The notes under the pieces are model-generated. The model made no database searches and was not told the DNA's origin. It saw nothing but the letters and a program-made list of their open reading frames with translations. DNA of 64,000 nucleotides from Micromonospora sp. C95 (GTDB taxonomy: Bacteria; Actinomycetota; Actinomycetes; Mycobacteriales; Micromonosporaceae), in NCBI RefSeq assembly GCF_018070465.1, contig NZ_JAGPXT010000027.1:1-64000 (forward strand), in the 5' to 3' direction. Both the position numbers and the translations under genes were made by a program. Positions 56,167-63,962 of this stretch are shown piece by piece. Each line of letters opens with the position of its first letter. The first letter of the stretch is position 1.

Positions 56167-57006
56167 CTAGTTGCAACGCTCCAGAAGTTGCACCGCGCGC
56201 CACCGCGCGACCAGCTTGTCGTACGCCGCCGACGCTTCCTCCGCCTCGCCGCGCGACAGCCCGGCGAGCCCGGCCGCGACCAGTTCCGGCGAGTCGTCCT
56301 CGGCCAGCGTTTCGTCCGAGAGCAGGTCGATCAGCCCGCCGTAGTCGAGTTCCACCACCGAACGCGGGTGGAACTCTTCCAGCCAGCGGGCCGCCTCCTC
56401 GACCGCCTCCGTGATCGGCGCGTCGCCGACCGACTTGCGCAGCACCGCGAGCGCCCGGGACGAGCGACGGCGAGCCTTGGAGATCTCCGTCCGGAAGCGC
56501 AGCGAGCGCCGCTCCGGAACGGTGACGTGGTGGCGCTCCTCGGGCTCGAACAGCACGAACCAGCGCAGCGGCACGCCCCAGGTCGCGATCTGTTCGTGCA
56601 CCCGGGGAACGCCGTGCTCAAGCACCCGGGCGCCGCTGCGCCAGTCCTCCACCACGGCCTTGGCCTGCCCGGCCAGTACCGGCGGCACGAAGGCGTCGGC
56701 CAGCACCGGCGGCACGCCGTCCCGCGCGCTCAACGCCGCCTCGGCCACCCGGATCCGCAGGTTCCACGGGCACACCAGCAGCGTCTCGTCGGTCTCCAGC
56801 ACGTACGCCTCGTCCGGCAGGTCCGGCAGCCGCGTCCAACCGGCACCCAGCGCCTCGATCACCGAGGTCCGCTGAAGGCCGGGCCCCTCGACCGGCGCCA
56901 CGGCCCGCCCCTGCTCGACGTAGCGCCGCCAGTAGGACTGGCGGTCCCGGTCGAAGGCGGTGAGCGGCTCGTACACGCGCAGGTATGAAGCGAAGAGCGA
57001 CGGCAC
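56167..57006 (-). CDS. conserved actinobacterial protein beside bldC
   Basis: 279 residues, soluble, no signal peptide, no recognised catalytic motif. It begins PSLFASYLRVYEPLTAFDRD and contains LLVCPWNLRIRVAEAALSA, HVHEQIATWGVPLRWFVLFE-like central strands and a helical C-terminal third. From memory a homologue sits between valine dehydrogenase and bldC in Streptomyces (SCO4090 region); its function is unknown. The GTG at 57006 has GGGAGG nine bases upstream. It is divergent from the valine dehydrogenase gene over a 270-base gap with no other gene. Confidence 0.75.
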   Translation of the reverse strand: MPSLFASYLRVYEPLTAFDRDRQSYWRRYVEQGRAVAPVEGPGLQRTSVIEALGAGWTRLPDLPDEAYVLETDETLLVCPWNLRIRVAEAALSARDGVPPVLADAFVPPVLAGQAKAVVEDWRSGARVLEHGVPRVHEQIATWGVPLRWFVLFEPEERHHVTVPERRSLRFRTEISKARRRSSRALAVLRKSVGDAPITEAVEEAARWLEEFHPRSVVELDYGGLIDLLSDETLAEDDSPELVAAGLAGLSRGEAEEASAAYDKLVARWRAVQLLERCN

Positions 57007-57276
57007 GGCGCGATCCTCCCACGAACGGCAAGCCGAGCGTTGCTCGGCGTCACCGGGCGACCTGTCGCGGCGCAGGAGCAACCCGGGCAAGGCGCTGCGC
57101 GCCGCCTCGTCCGCGACGGAGGCGGGGTCGGGACGGACCGCCCGAGGGGCGGGACGGCGACCACTGGGGTACGGCGCGACGCCCCGCCGATACTAGGCTC
57201 GCAGCACCGGCAGCATCCCCGCCGGCTTGACCAGGTCCGCGCCTCACGAGGGCGCCCGCCGACACAGGAGCCAGTC

Positions 57277-58359
57277 ATGGGCGTATTCGCCACCACGGAC
57301 GACCCGGAGGCCACGGGTCACGAACAGGTCGTGTTCTGCCAGGACAAGCAGACCGGCCTGAAGGCGATCATCGGCATCTACTCCACCGCGCTGGGCCCCG
57401 CGCTCGGCGGCACCCGCTTCTACCCGTACGACAGCGAAGCGGCCGCGCTCGCCGACGTGCTCGACCTCTCCCGAGGCATGGCGTACAAGAACGCCCTCGC
57501 CGGCCTGGACCTGGGCGGCGGCAAGGCGGTCATCTGGGGCGACCCCGAGCAGATCAAGAGCGAGGCGCTGCTGCGCGCCTACGGCCGCTTCGTGGAGTCC
57601 CTGGGCGGTCGCTACTACACCGCCTGCGACGTCGGCACCTACGTGCCGGACATGGACGTGATCGCCCGGGAGACCCGGTACGTCACCGGTCGCAGCGTCG
57701 AGCACGGCGGTGCTGGCGACTCCTCGATTCTCACCGCCTGGGGTGTGTTCCAGGGCATGCGGGCGGCGGCCGAGCACGTCTGGGGCGTACCGACACTGCG
57801 CGGTCGGCGGGTCGGCGTCGCCGGGCTGGGCAAGGTCGGCAAGTACCTCGTCGGCCACCTGTCGGAGGACGGGGCCGAGGTGGTGGCCACCGACGTGAAC
57901 CCACGAGCCCTGGACTGGGCGCGCGCCACCCACCCCGAGGTCCACCTCGTCGACGACGTAGCCGCGCTGGTCACCGCCGACATCGACGTGTACGCCCCGT
58001 GTGCCCTCGGCGGCGCCCTGGACGACGACACGGTGGCGACGCTGCGGGCCAGGGTGGTCGCCGGGGCGGCCAACAACCAGCTCGCCCACTCCGGGGTGGA
58101 GAAGCTGCTCGCCGACCGGGGCATCCTCTACGCACCCGACTACGTGGTGAACGCCGGCGGTGTGATCCAGGTCGCGGACGAGATCGAGGGCTTCGACTTC
58201 GAGCGGGCCAAGATGCGCGCCACCCGGATCTACGACACCACGCGGGAGATCCTCCGCCTCGCCGACACCGACGGCGTGCCGCCGGCCGTGGCGGCGGACC
58301 GGCTGGCCGAGCGGCGGATGGCCGAGATCGGCCGGCTGCGCGCGATTCACCTGCGCTGA
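57277..58359 (+). CDS. vdh: valine/leucine-type amino acid dehydrogenase
   Basis: 360 residues of the Glu/Leu/Phe/Val dehydrogenase family. Substrate domain: GPALGGTRFYPY and LSRGMAYKNALAGLDLGGGK with the catalytic Lys residues; NAD domain: GRRVGVAGLGKVGKYLVGHL; C-terminal: CALGGALDDDTV and AGAANNQLA. It reversibly deaminates branched-chain amino acids to keto acids, feeding acyl-CoA precursors. AGGAG lies six bases before the ATG at 57277. It ends at a strong hairpin terminator. Confidence 0.93.
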   Translation: MGVFATTDDPEATGHEQVVFCQDKQTGLKAIIGIYSTALGPALGGTRFYPYDSEAAALADVLDLSRGMAYKNALAGLDLGGGKAVIWGDPEQIKSEALLRAYGRFVESLGGRYYTACDVGTYVPDMDVIARETRYVTGRSVEHGGAGDSSILTAWGVFQGMRAAAEHVWGVPTLRGRRVGVAGLGKVGKYLVGHLSEDGAEVVATDVNPRALDWARATHPEVHLVDDVAALVTADIDVYAPCALGGALDDDTVATLRARVVAGAANNQLAHSGVEKLLADRGILYAPDYVVNAGGVIQVADEIEGFDFERAKMRATRIYDTTREILRLADTDGVPPAVAADRLAERRMAEIGRLRAIHLR

Positions 58360-58367
58360 CGACGCGC

Positions 58368-58400
58368 TGCCGGGGCGGGCCCGCTGGTCCCGCCCCGGCA
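58368..58400 (+). terminator. terminator of the valine dehydrogenase gene
   Basis: TGCCGGGGCGGG (58368-58379) pairs perfectly with CCCGCCCCGGCA (58389-58400) around a 9-base loop, nine bases past the stop. Confidence 0.85.
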
Positions 58401-58486
58401 CCCCGACGGGTTAATCTGAACGTACGGCGTGTTCGTCGGTATTTGTCCGCATGTCACGACCGATACCGGCATCGCTCCTTACCGGG

Positions 58487-58541
58487 TACAATGGGTTACG
58501 TCCTGACGACCGCAACGCGCGGTCGCGGTCGTAGGTAACCC
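58487..58541 (+). promoter_or_regulatory. -10 box and structured leader before the DUF3073 gene
   Basis: TACAAT (58487-58492) is a good -10. Immediately after it GGGTTAC (58493-58499) pairs with GTAACCC (58535-58541), and inside them ACGACCGC (58506-58513) pairs with GCGGTCGT (58525-58532). The transcript would start within the outer arm, giving a leader of about 150 bases with a long stem. No named riboswitch is recognised. Confidence 0.5.
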
Positions 58542-58651
58542 GAGGTGCCGAACGGTGGCATCCCCATGTACCGTAAGAGCCACGAGAGATGCCTGACGTC
58601 ATCGGGGCCCGCCTTCGGGCTGCCCCGCATTCTGTGCGAGGGGGTCGAGCC

Positions 58652-58864
58652 ATGGGGCGCGGCCGTGCTAAGGCCAAGCAGACAAAGGTGGCCCGGGAGC
58701 TGAAGTACCACTCCCCGAACACCGACCTCGCCGCCTTGCAGCGAGAACTCGGCGGCAGCGGCAAGTCGGACCGCAACTTCGACGACGACTACAAAGAGTA
58801 CGTCGACGATGACGAGGACCACTCCGACGACGACCCGGACAACTGGGTCCGTCCGACCCGCTGA
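58652..58864 (+). CDS. DUF3073 family protein
   Basis: 70 residues: a basic N-terminal part (GRGRAKAKQTKVARELKYHS), LAALQRELGG, and a strongly acidic tail with runs of Asp. DUF3073 is confined to actinobacteria and of unknown function; the two-charge layout hints at a nucleic-acid or protein-binding role. The ATG at 58652 follows GAGGGGG. In Streptomyces this gene lies beside purM; here a peptide-maturase pair is inserted between them. Confidence 0.9.
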   Translation: MGRGRAKAKQTKVARELKYHSPNTDLAALQRELGGSGKSDRNFDDDYKEYVDDDEDHSDDDPDNWVRPTR

Positions 58865-58878
58865 CCCCCGGTCACATC

Positions 58879-58907
58879 TGAGCACGCGGTGACTCCCCGC
58901 GTGCTCA
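58879..58907 (+). terminator. terminator of the DUF3073 gene
   Basis: TGAGCACGCGG (58879-58889) pairs perfectly with CCGCGTGCTCA (58897-58907) around a 7-base loop. Confidence 0.82.
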
Positions 58908-58949
58908 CGCATGTGCCCGTTACGCGGCGGCGTGCAGCACCCGACGAGT

Positions 58950-58999
58950 CGAGGGCCCACCACGGCCGGACGATGCTCCGGCGGCGTGGCGGGCCCTCG
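58950..58999 (-). terminator. terminator of the cyclophane peptide operon
   Basis: CGAGGGCCCACCACGGCCGG (58950-58969) pairs with 58978-58999 with a small mismatch or bulge, giving a stem of about 20 bp around an 8-base loop. It lies 12 bases past the stop of the precursor gene. Confidence 0.78.
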
Positions 59000-59010
59000 G
59001 CACCGACCGG

Positions 59011-59247
59011 TCAGCGGGGACGGTTGTTCCAGTTGTAGAACGTCGGGATGTTCTCGAAGTGGTTCCAGGCGCAGACCGCACTGGCTCCGTCGCCACCCGC
59101 CACCTCCGCCCGTAGTCGACGCGCGGCCTCGGCCTCGTGGAGCAGAGCATTGAGTCCGGCAGCGGCCGCACGCACCCGGTCGGCGACCCGGTCGGGCTCG
59201 TCTCCCGTCGCGGTCTCAGGCTCCCGGTGGCTGGTGGTCTCGGGCAT
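59011..59247 (-). CDS. amcA: RiPP precursor peptide with multiple cyclophane motifs (AmcA-like)
   Basis: 78 residues. The N-terminal leader of about 55 residues is charged and helical (VRAAAAGLNALLHEAEAARR). The C-terminal core is CAWNHFENIPTFYNWNNRPR (59-78), dense in aromatic residues with Asn or His two positions later: W61-N-H63, F64-E-N66, F70-Y-N72 and W73-N-N75. That is the aromatic-X-Asn pattern on which radical SAM enzymes form three-residue cyclophanes. It lies directly after a radical SAM/SPASM gene, overlapping it by 32 bases. The ATG at 59247 follows GGAG. The name comes from memory of the AmcA family. No protease or transporter gene is adjacent. Confidence 0.8.
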   Translation of the reverse strand: MPETTSHREPETATGDEPDRVADRVRAAAAGLNALLHEAEAARRLRAEVAGGDGASAVCAWNHFENIPTFYNWNNRPR

Positions 59248-60349
59248 GCTCCAACACTCCCTCCAGTAGGCGGATCTTGCTGTTGCGGCAGTGCTCGGTC
59301 TCCGTACCGTCGAAACGCCCCAGCTCGAAGTAGCGGTTGGCCGCGTGGCCTCCGCCACAGAACCCGAAGTACGGGCAGGTGGAGCGACACGCCTCCACGC
59401 CGTCGATGAACTCGCCGACCCAGGTCGTGCGCTCCGCGGCGGCCAGAATGGTGTGCAATGGGGTGCTGAGCACGCTGCCGCTGGAGAAGTCGCCGTAGCG
59501 GGGATCGGTGAAGCCGGCCAGCTCGGGCGAGAGCACCACGACCGAGCCGTCGTACGCCACGGTCGGTATCGGGTCGAGCCGGCTGGGCAGCAGATCGTCC
59601 GCCGTACCGTCCAGCACCGCTGCGGCGTACCGCAACGACCACTCCACCTCCCGCAGATGGATCCGGGGATTTCGCCGCCAGGCCGAGACCAGCTCGGCCC
59701 AGAACCCGGTCACCGCCGGGGCGTCGTGGGCGTTGTCCCGGGTGTTGACTCCCTCGGTCTCCTCGATGTTGACGCCGAGCACCTCACAACCGAGATCGAG
59801 GAAGTAGTCGTACAGCTCGCTGGCCCGGCCCGGGGACGGGTCGTTGACCACCGCGAGCGCCGAGAACGGCAGCCCGTGCCGACGCAACGCCGCCACTCCG
59901 CGGACGATCCGGTCGTACGCCGGCCGGCCCGCCCGGGTGACCCGCTCACCGTTGCGTTCCCGCGGCCCGTCCACGCTCACGCTCACCCGCATCCGGTGCC
60001 GGGCGAAGAACTCGCACCAGGCGTCGTCGATCAGGGTGGCATTGGTCTGGACGTGGTGCTCCACCTCGGGCCCGAAGGGCGCCATCAGCGCCGCCAGCCG
60101 CTCCCGGCCGGCGGCCAGCGGCTCCCCACCGTGCCAGACCACCGAGAACCGGTCGGTGGCCGCCCACCGGTTCACCGATTCGGCCACCGCCTCCGCCACG
60201 GCGACCGGCATCTGCCGATCCGCCGCCCGCAACGGCAGGTAGCAGTACGCGCAGTCGAGATTGCACAAGGTGGTGGGCTGCATCACGACGTACGACGGGA
60301 CGGTGGCCAAGCCTCGCATCCCGCCCAATGACCGTCCCCGCGCAGCCAT
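59216..60349 (-). CDS. amcB: radical SAM/SPASM cyclophane-forming peptide maturase (AmcB-like)
   Basis: 377 residues. The [4Fe-4S] site CNLDCAYCY (Cys29, Cys33, Cys36) and the segment FSVVWHGGEPLAAG are radical SAM hallmarks. A C-terminal SPASM-like cysteine cluster is seen in CRSTCPYFGFCGGGHAANRY and TETEHC. It would cross-link aromatic side chains in the adjacent precursor through C-C bonds. GGAGGAGG lies before the ATG. Upstream, TTCACC and TAGCCT are a plausible promoter. The maturase gene comes first and the precursor second, the reverse of most RiPP clusters. Confidence 0.88.
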   Translation of the reverse strand: MAARGRSLGGMRGLATVPSYVVMQPTTLCNLDCAYCYLPLRAADRQMPVAVAEAVAESVNRWAATDRFSVVWHGGEPLAAGRERLAALMAPFGPEVEHHVQTNATLIDDAWCEFFARHRMRVSVSVDGPRERNGERVTRAGRPAYDRIVRGVAALRRHGLPFSALAVVNDPSPGRASELYDYFLDLGCEVLGVNIEETEGVNTRDNAHDAPAVTGFWAELVSAWRRNPRIHLREVEWSLRYAAAVLDGTADDLLPSRLDPIPTVAYDGSVVVLSPELAGFTDPRYGDFSSGSVLSTPLHTILAAAERTTWVGEFIDGVEACRSTCPYFGFCGGGHAANRYFELGRFDGTETEHCRNSKIRLLEGVLEHARDHQPPGA

Positions 60350-60428
60350 CGCCCTCCTCCGTAGCGGTCTTGGGCTGCCGGGCGCGACCCGGCCTGGGCG
60401 CGCCCCGCAGCTCTCGAGGGTGCCCTTC

Positions 60429-60458
60429 AGGCTAGGCGGCGACGGCCACTCGGGTGAA
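60429..60458 (-). promoter_or_regulatory. candidate promoter of the cyclophane peptide operon
   Basis: On the minus strand, TTCACC (60458 to 60453) and TAGCCT (60434 to 60429) are 18 bases apart, leaving a leader of about 70 bases to the maturase ATG. It lies between purM and the maturase gene and would make the pair an independent transcript. Confidence 0.4.
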
Positions 60459-60495
60459 GCCCTGATCAGGTGGTCGGACGATCAGCGCAAAGTGA

Positions 60496-61650
60496 TCAGC
60501 CTCGGGTGTGCTGGCCGACCATCTGCACCTCACCGGTGCCCTCGATGATCTCGCCGGCCTGCCAGGCGTCGACGCCGCGCCCGGTGAGCGTGGCCAGTGC
60601 CCGGTCGGCGTCCTCCGCCGACACGATGGCGAACATGCCGACGCCCATGTTGAAGGTCGCTTCCATCTCCGGGTCCTCGATCCGGCCCTTGGACTGGACC
60701 AGGTCGAAGACCGGCTGCGGCTTCCACGTCGACCGGTTGACCACGGCGTCCACGTGCTCCGGCAGGATCCGCACCAGGTTGCCGGGGATGCCGCCGCCGG
60801 TGACGTGGGCCAGGGCCCGCACCTCGGCCTCGGCGATCAGCTTGAGGCAGTCCTGCGCGTAGATCTTGGTGGGGGTGAGCAGTTCCTCGCCGAGGGTGCG
60901 CTGGCGACCGAAGTCGTCGATCACCACGTCCAGTCGCATCCGGCCGGCGCCGAGCAGCACGTGCCGGACCAGGGAGTACCCGTTCGAGTGCAGGCCGGAC
61001 GAGCGCATGGCGATCACCACGTCGCCCACCTCGACCCGCTCGGAGCTGAGGATCTCGCTCTCCTCCACCACCCCGACGCCGGTGGCGGAGATGTCGTACT
61101 CGTCGGGGCGCAGCACGCCCGGGTGCTCGGCGGTCTCGCCACCCAGCAACGCGCAGCCGGCGTACCGGCAGCCGTCGGCGATGCCGGCGCCGATCTCGGC
61201 GACCTTGTCGGGCACGACCTCGCCGGTGGCGATGTAGTCCAGCAGGAACAGCGGCTCCGCCCCGCAGGCGACCAGGTCGTCGACGACCATCGCGACCAGG
61301 TCGATGCCGACCGTGTCGTGGATGTCCATCTGCTGGGCGATCACCAGCTTGGTGCCGACGCCGTCGGTGGAGGAGGCCAGGATCGGGTGCTTGTACTTCG
61401 TGGTGTCCAGCCGGAACAGGCCGGCGAAGCCGCCGAGGTCACCCATCACCTCCGGCCGGCGGGTCTGCTTCACCTTCGACTTGAGCAACTCCACGGCACG
61501 GTCACCGGCCTCGATGGACACGCCGGCGTCCGCGTACGAGACCGCGCGTTTGCGGGCCGGACGGCCGGAACCGGCCGTCCAGGGCTGACGGTCCCCACCA
61601 GCACCGCTCGGGCTGCTTCCTGCGCCGCTGCGCTCGGACACGTGCGTCAC
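60496..61650 (-). CDS. purM: phosphoribosylformylglycinamidine cyclo-ligase (AIR synthetase)
   Basis: 384 residues. Motifs: SYADAGVSIEAGDRAVELLK, ASSTDGVGTKLVIAQQ, VDDLVACGAEPLFLLDYIATG, GGETAEHPG and HVTGGGIPGNLVRILP. It closes FGAM to 5-aminoimidazole ribonucleotide with ATP in purine synthesis. It is about 35 residues longer at the N-terminus than E. coli PurM; the GTG at 61650 has GGGGAG six bases upstream. It follows purF by 64 bases on the same strand, so both are probably cotranscribed. Confidence 0.96.
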   Translation of the reverse strand: MTHVSERSGAGSSPSGAGGDRQPWTAGSGRPARKRAVSYADAGVSIEAGDRAVELLKSKVKQTRRPEVMGDLGGFAGLFRLDTTKYKHPILASSTDGVGTKLVIAQQMDIHDTVGIDLVAMVVDDLVACGAEPLFLLDYIATGEVVPDKVAEIGAGIADGCRYAGCALLGGETAEHPGVLRPDEYDISATGVGVVEESEILSSERVEVGDVVIAMRSSGLHSNGYSLVRHVLLGAGRMRLDVVIDDFGRQRTLGEELLTPTKIYAQDCLKLIAEAEVRALAHVTGGGIPGNLVRILPEHVDAVVNRSTWKPQPVFDLVQSKGRIEDPEMEATFNMGVGMFAIVSAEDADRALATLTGRGVDAWQAGEIIEGTGEVQMVGQHTRG

Positions 61651-61714
61651 GGTTCTCCCCTTTGTGTTCCTCGGCTGTCGCGTCGACGGTGACCGGCGCA
61701 GCAGCCGCGTGGTG

Positions 61715-63277
61715 CTACGGGCGGTTTGTGGTCGCCGACGGTTTGAGGTCGCCGAAGCTGCTGTCGAGTTGCGGGACGAGTTGCTCGGCGGACTCGACCT
61801 CGTCGGCCGAGTGGTTGGCGACCCGGCGGCCGATTCCTTCGAGCACGTGCTTGCCGATCAGGTTGCCCACCGGCAGCTCGATCGGGTACTCGCCGTCGAA
61901 GCAGGCCCGGCAGAGCCGGGTCTTCGGCTGCTCGGTCGCGGCGATCAGGCCGGACAACGAGACGTAGCCCAGCGTGTCCGCGCCGATCGAGCGCCGGATG
62001 CCGTCGTTGTCGAGACCGTTGGCGAGCAGTTCGGCGCGGGTGGCGAAGTCGATGCCGTAGAAGCACGGCCAGGCGACCGGTGGCGAGGAGATGCGTACGT
62101 GCACCTCCACCGCGCCGGCCTCGCGGAGCATTCGCACGATCGCGCGCTGGGTGTTGCCGCGGACGATGGAGTCGTCGACCACGACCAGACGCTTGCCCCG
62201 CACGTTCTGCCGCAGCGGGTTGAGCTTGAGCCGGATGCCGAGCTGGCGCAGGGTCTGCGAGGGCTGGATGAAGGTACGTCCGACGTACGGGTTCTTCACC
62301 AGCCCGGCACCGTAGGTGATGCCCGACTCCTCGGCGTAGCCGATCGCCGCCGGCGTGCCGGACTCGGGTACCGGGATCACCAGGTCGGCCTCGACCGGGT
62401 GTTCCTTGGCCAACTGTCGCCCGATCTGCACCCGGGCAGCGTGCACATTGCGGCCGGCGATGGTGGCGTCCGGCCGGGCGATGTAGACGTACTCGAAGAG
62501 GCAGCCCTTGGGCTCGGGGGCGGCGAACCTGGTGGACCGCAGACCCTCCGCGTCGATGGCGATCAGTTCGCCCGGCTCGACCTCGCGGACCACGCTGGCA
62601 CCGACGATGTCCAGCGCGGCGGTCTCGCTGGCCACCACCCAGCCGCGCTCCAGTCGGCCCAGCACCAGCGGCCGCACGCCGTGCGCATCACGGGCGGCGT
62701 AGAGGGTCGACTCGTCCATGAAGACGAAGCTGAACGCACCCCGCAGCTGCGGCAGCACCTCCAGTGCGGCGGCCTCGACGGAGAGATCCGGCCGACTGGC
62801 CAGCAGCATGGTGACCAACGAGGTGTCGTTCGTCGAACCGTCGGCGCCCAGGCCGCGCTCGGCCACCTCACGCTGCAACTCGGCCGTGTTGACCAGGTTT
62901 CCGTTGTGCGCCAGCGCGATGGTCGTGCCCGCACTGGTCGCCCGGATGGTCGGCTGGGCATTTTCCCAGGTCGACGCGCCGGTGGTGGAGTAACGCGCGT
63001 GCCCGATCGCGACGTGCCCACGCAGGCTGGCCAGCGTCGGCTCGTCGAAGACCTGGGCCACCAGCCCGAGATCCTTGTAGACCACCACGCCGGAGCCGTC
63101 GCTGACCGCTATGCCGGCCGCCTCCTGCCCCCGGTGCTGCAACGCGTACAGCCCGAAGTAGGTCAGGTTGGCGACCTCCTCCCCCGGGGCCCATACGCCG
63201 AAGACACCGCACGCGTCCTGGGGGCCGGGTCGCTGGGGGTCAAGGTCGTGGCTCAGCCGGCCGTCGCCTCGGGGCAC
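61715..63277 (-). CDS. purF: amidophosphoribosyltransferase
   Basis: 520 residues. A propeptide of 22 residues precedes the nucleophile Cys23 (CGVFGVWAPGEEVAN), as in the processed B. subtilis-type enzyme. The glutaminase domain has GQEAAGIA and HNGNLVN; the PRPP loop is VVDDSIVRGNT; the structural iron-sulfur ligands are in PCFYGID and LCRACFDGEYP. It catalyses the first committed purine step. The GTG at 63277 has GAGGGAG upstream; earlier in-frame starts are in Arg/Pro-rich sequence. An 8-bp inverted repeat (63354-63376) lies at the likely promoter. Confidence 0.96.
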   Translation of the reverse strand: MPRGDGRLSHDLDPQRPGPQDACGVFGVWAPGEEVANLTYFGLYALQHRGQEAAGIAVSDGSGVVVYKDLGLVAQVFDEPTLASLRGHVAIGHARYSTTGASTWENAQPTIRATSAGTTIALAHNGNLVNTAELQREVAERGLGADGSTNDTSLVTMLLASRPDLSVEAAALEVLPQLRGAFSFVFMDESTLYAARDAHGVRPLVLGRLERGWVVASETAALDIVGASVVREVEPGELIAIDAEGLRSTRFAAPEPKGCLFEYVYIARPDATIAGRNVHAARVQIGRQLAKEHPVEADLVIPVPESGTPAAIGYAEESGITYGAGLVKNPYVGRTFIQPSQTLRQLGIRLKLNPLRQNVRGKRLVVVDDSIVRGNTQRAIVRMLREAGAVEVHVRISSPPVAWPCFYGIDFATRAELLANGLDNDGIRRSIGADTLGYVSLSGLIAATEQPKTRLCRACFDGEYPIELPVGNLIGKHVLEGIGRRVANHSADEVESAEQLVPQLDSSFGDLKPSATTNRP

Positions 63278-63440
63278 CTGCCGCTCCCTCTTGCTGGTCT
63301 GGACTGGCCTGGCGGAACCACGGGGGTTGCTCCGCCCCTCACGGCCGGGGACCACACTGTCGTCGCCTGACAGTGTACGCGAATGCATGTCGCCACATAC
63401 AGTCACACTATCGGCGCTCTGCGTCAGCCGGCCTCGGCCG

Positions 63441-63803
63441 TCAGCGCAGTTCGAGGGGCAGATAGGGGGACAGGTCGGCGCGAGCGCCACTCGCCTTCAC
63501 GCGACCCTCCGTGACCGCCCGCGCCCAATCGAGTCGTCCCACAGCCAGACCCAGCCAGGTTTCCGGATCCATCTCCACCGTGTTCGGCGGAATACCGCGG
63601 GTGTGTCGCGGCCCCGGAACGCACTGAACTGCACCGTAAGGTGGGACTCGCACCTCCACCGATCGGCCGGGGGCCCGGTCCGCGAGGAGGGTCAACAAGG
63701 CCCTGACCGCCTCGCGGAGCACCGACCGTTCGGGTGCACGCCCCTCATCGAGCGCCGACAGTGCCGCCGCTACCGAGGCGGACTTAATGTACGGAGAGGA
63801 CAC
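63441..63803 (-). CDS. sterol-carrier-family protein
   Basis: 120 residues. It contains LREAVRALLTLLADRAPGRSVEVRVPP-type sequence in pieces (EVRVPPYGAVQC), TVEMDPETWLGLAVGRLDWA and a terminal Pro-Leu-rich end, the layout of the SCP2-like proteins found next to purF in actinobacteria. Lipid binding is family inference. The GTG at 63803 lies six bases after -10 TATCGT (63815 to 63810), so it is leaderless; an ATG at 63878 is upstream of that box. It is upstream of purF in the same direction with 163 bases between. Confidence 0.8.
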   Translation of the reverse strand: MSSPYIKSASVAAALSALDEGRAPERSVLREAVRALLTLLADRAPGRSVEVRVPPYGAVQCVPGPRHTRGIPPNTVEMDPETWLGLAVGRLDWARAVTEGRVKASGARADLSPYLPLELR

Positions 63804-63962
63804 GACGGGACGATACGGCGTGACCGCGCCGACCGTCACGCTGGCCCTGGGTCGCGCCGATCCGGCCGGACAAGGCATAGTTGCCGACGGCGTATTCGTA
63901 CCGTGATGTTCCCCCGGCCGGCACCCGCCGGACAGGGGAGGTCAGTCCGGAAGGCGGTGGAC

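Noticed and set aside
63278..63440. Purine riboswitch before purF
   Set aside because: There is an 8-bp inverted repeat at the likely promoter, but no three-way junction or conserved purine-aptamer core was seen.
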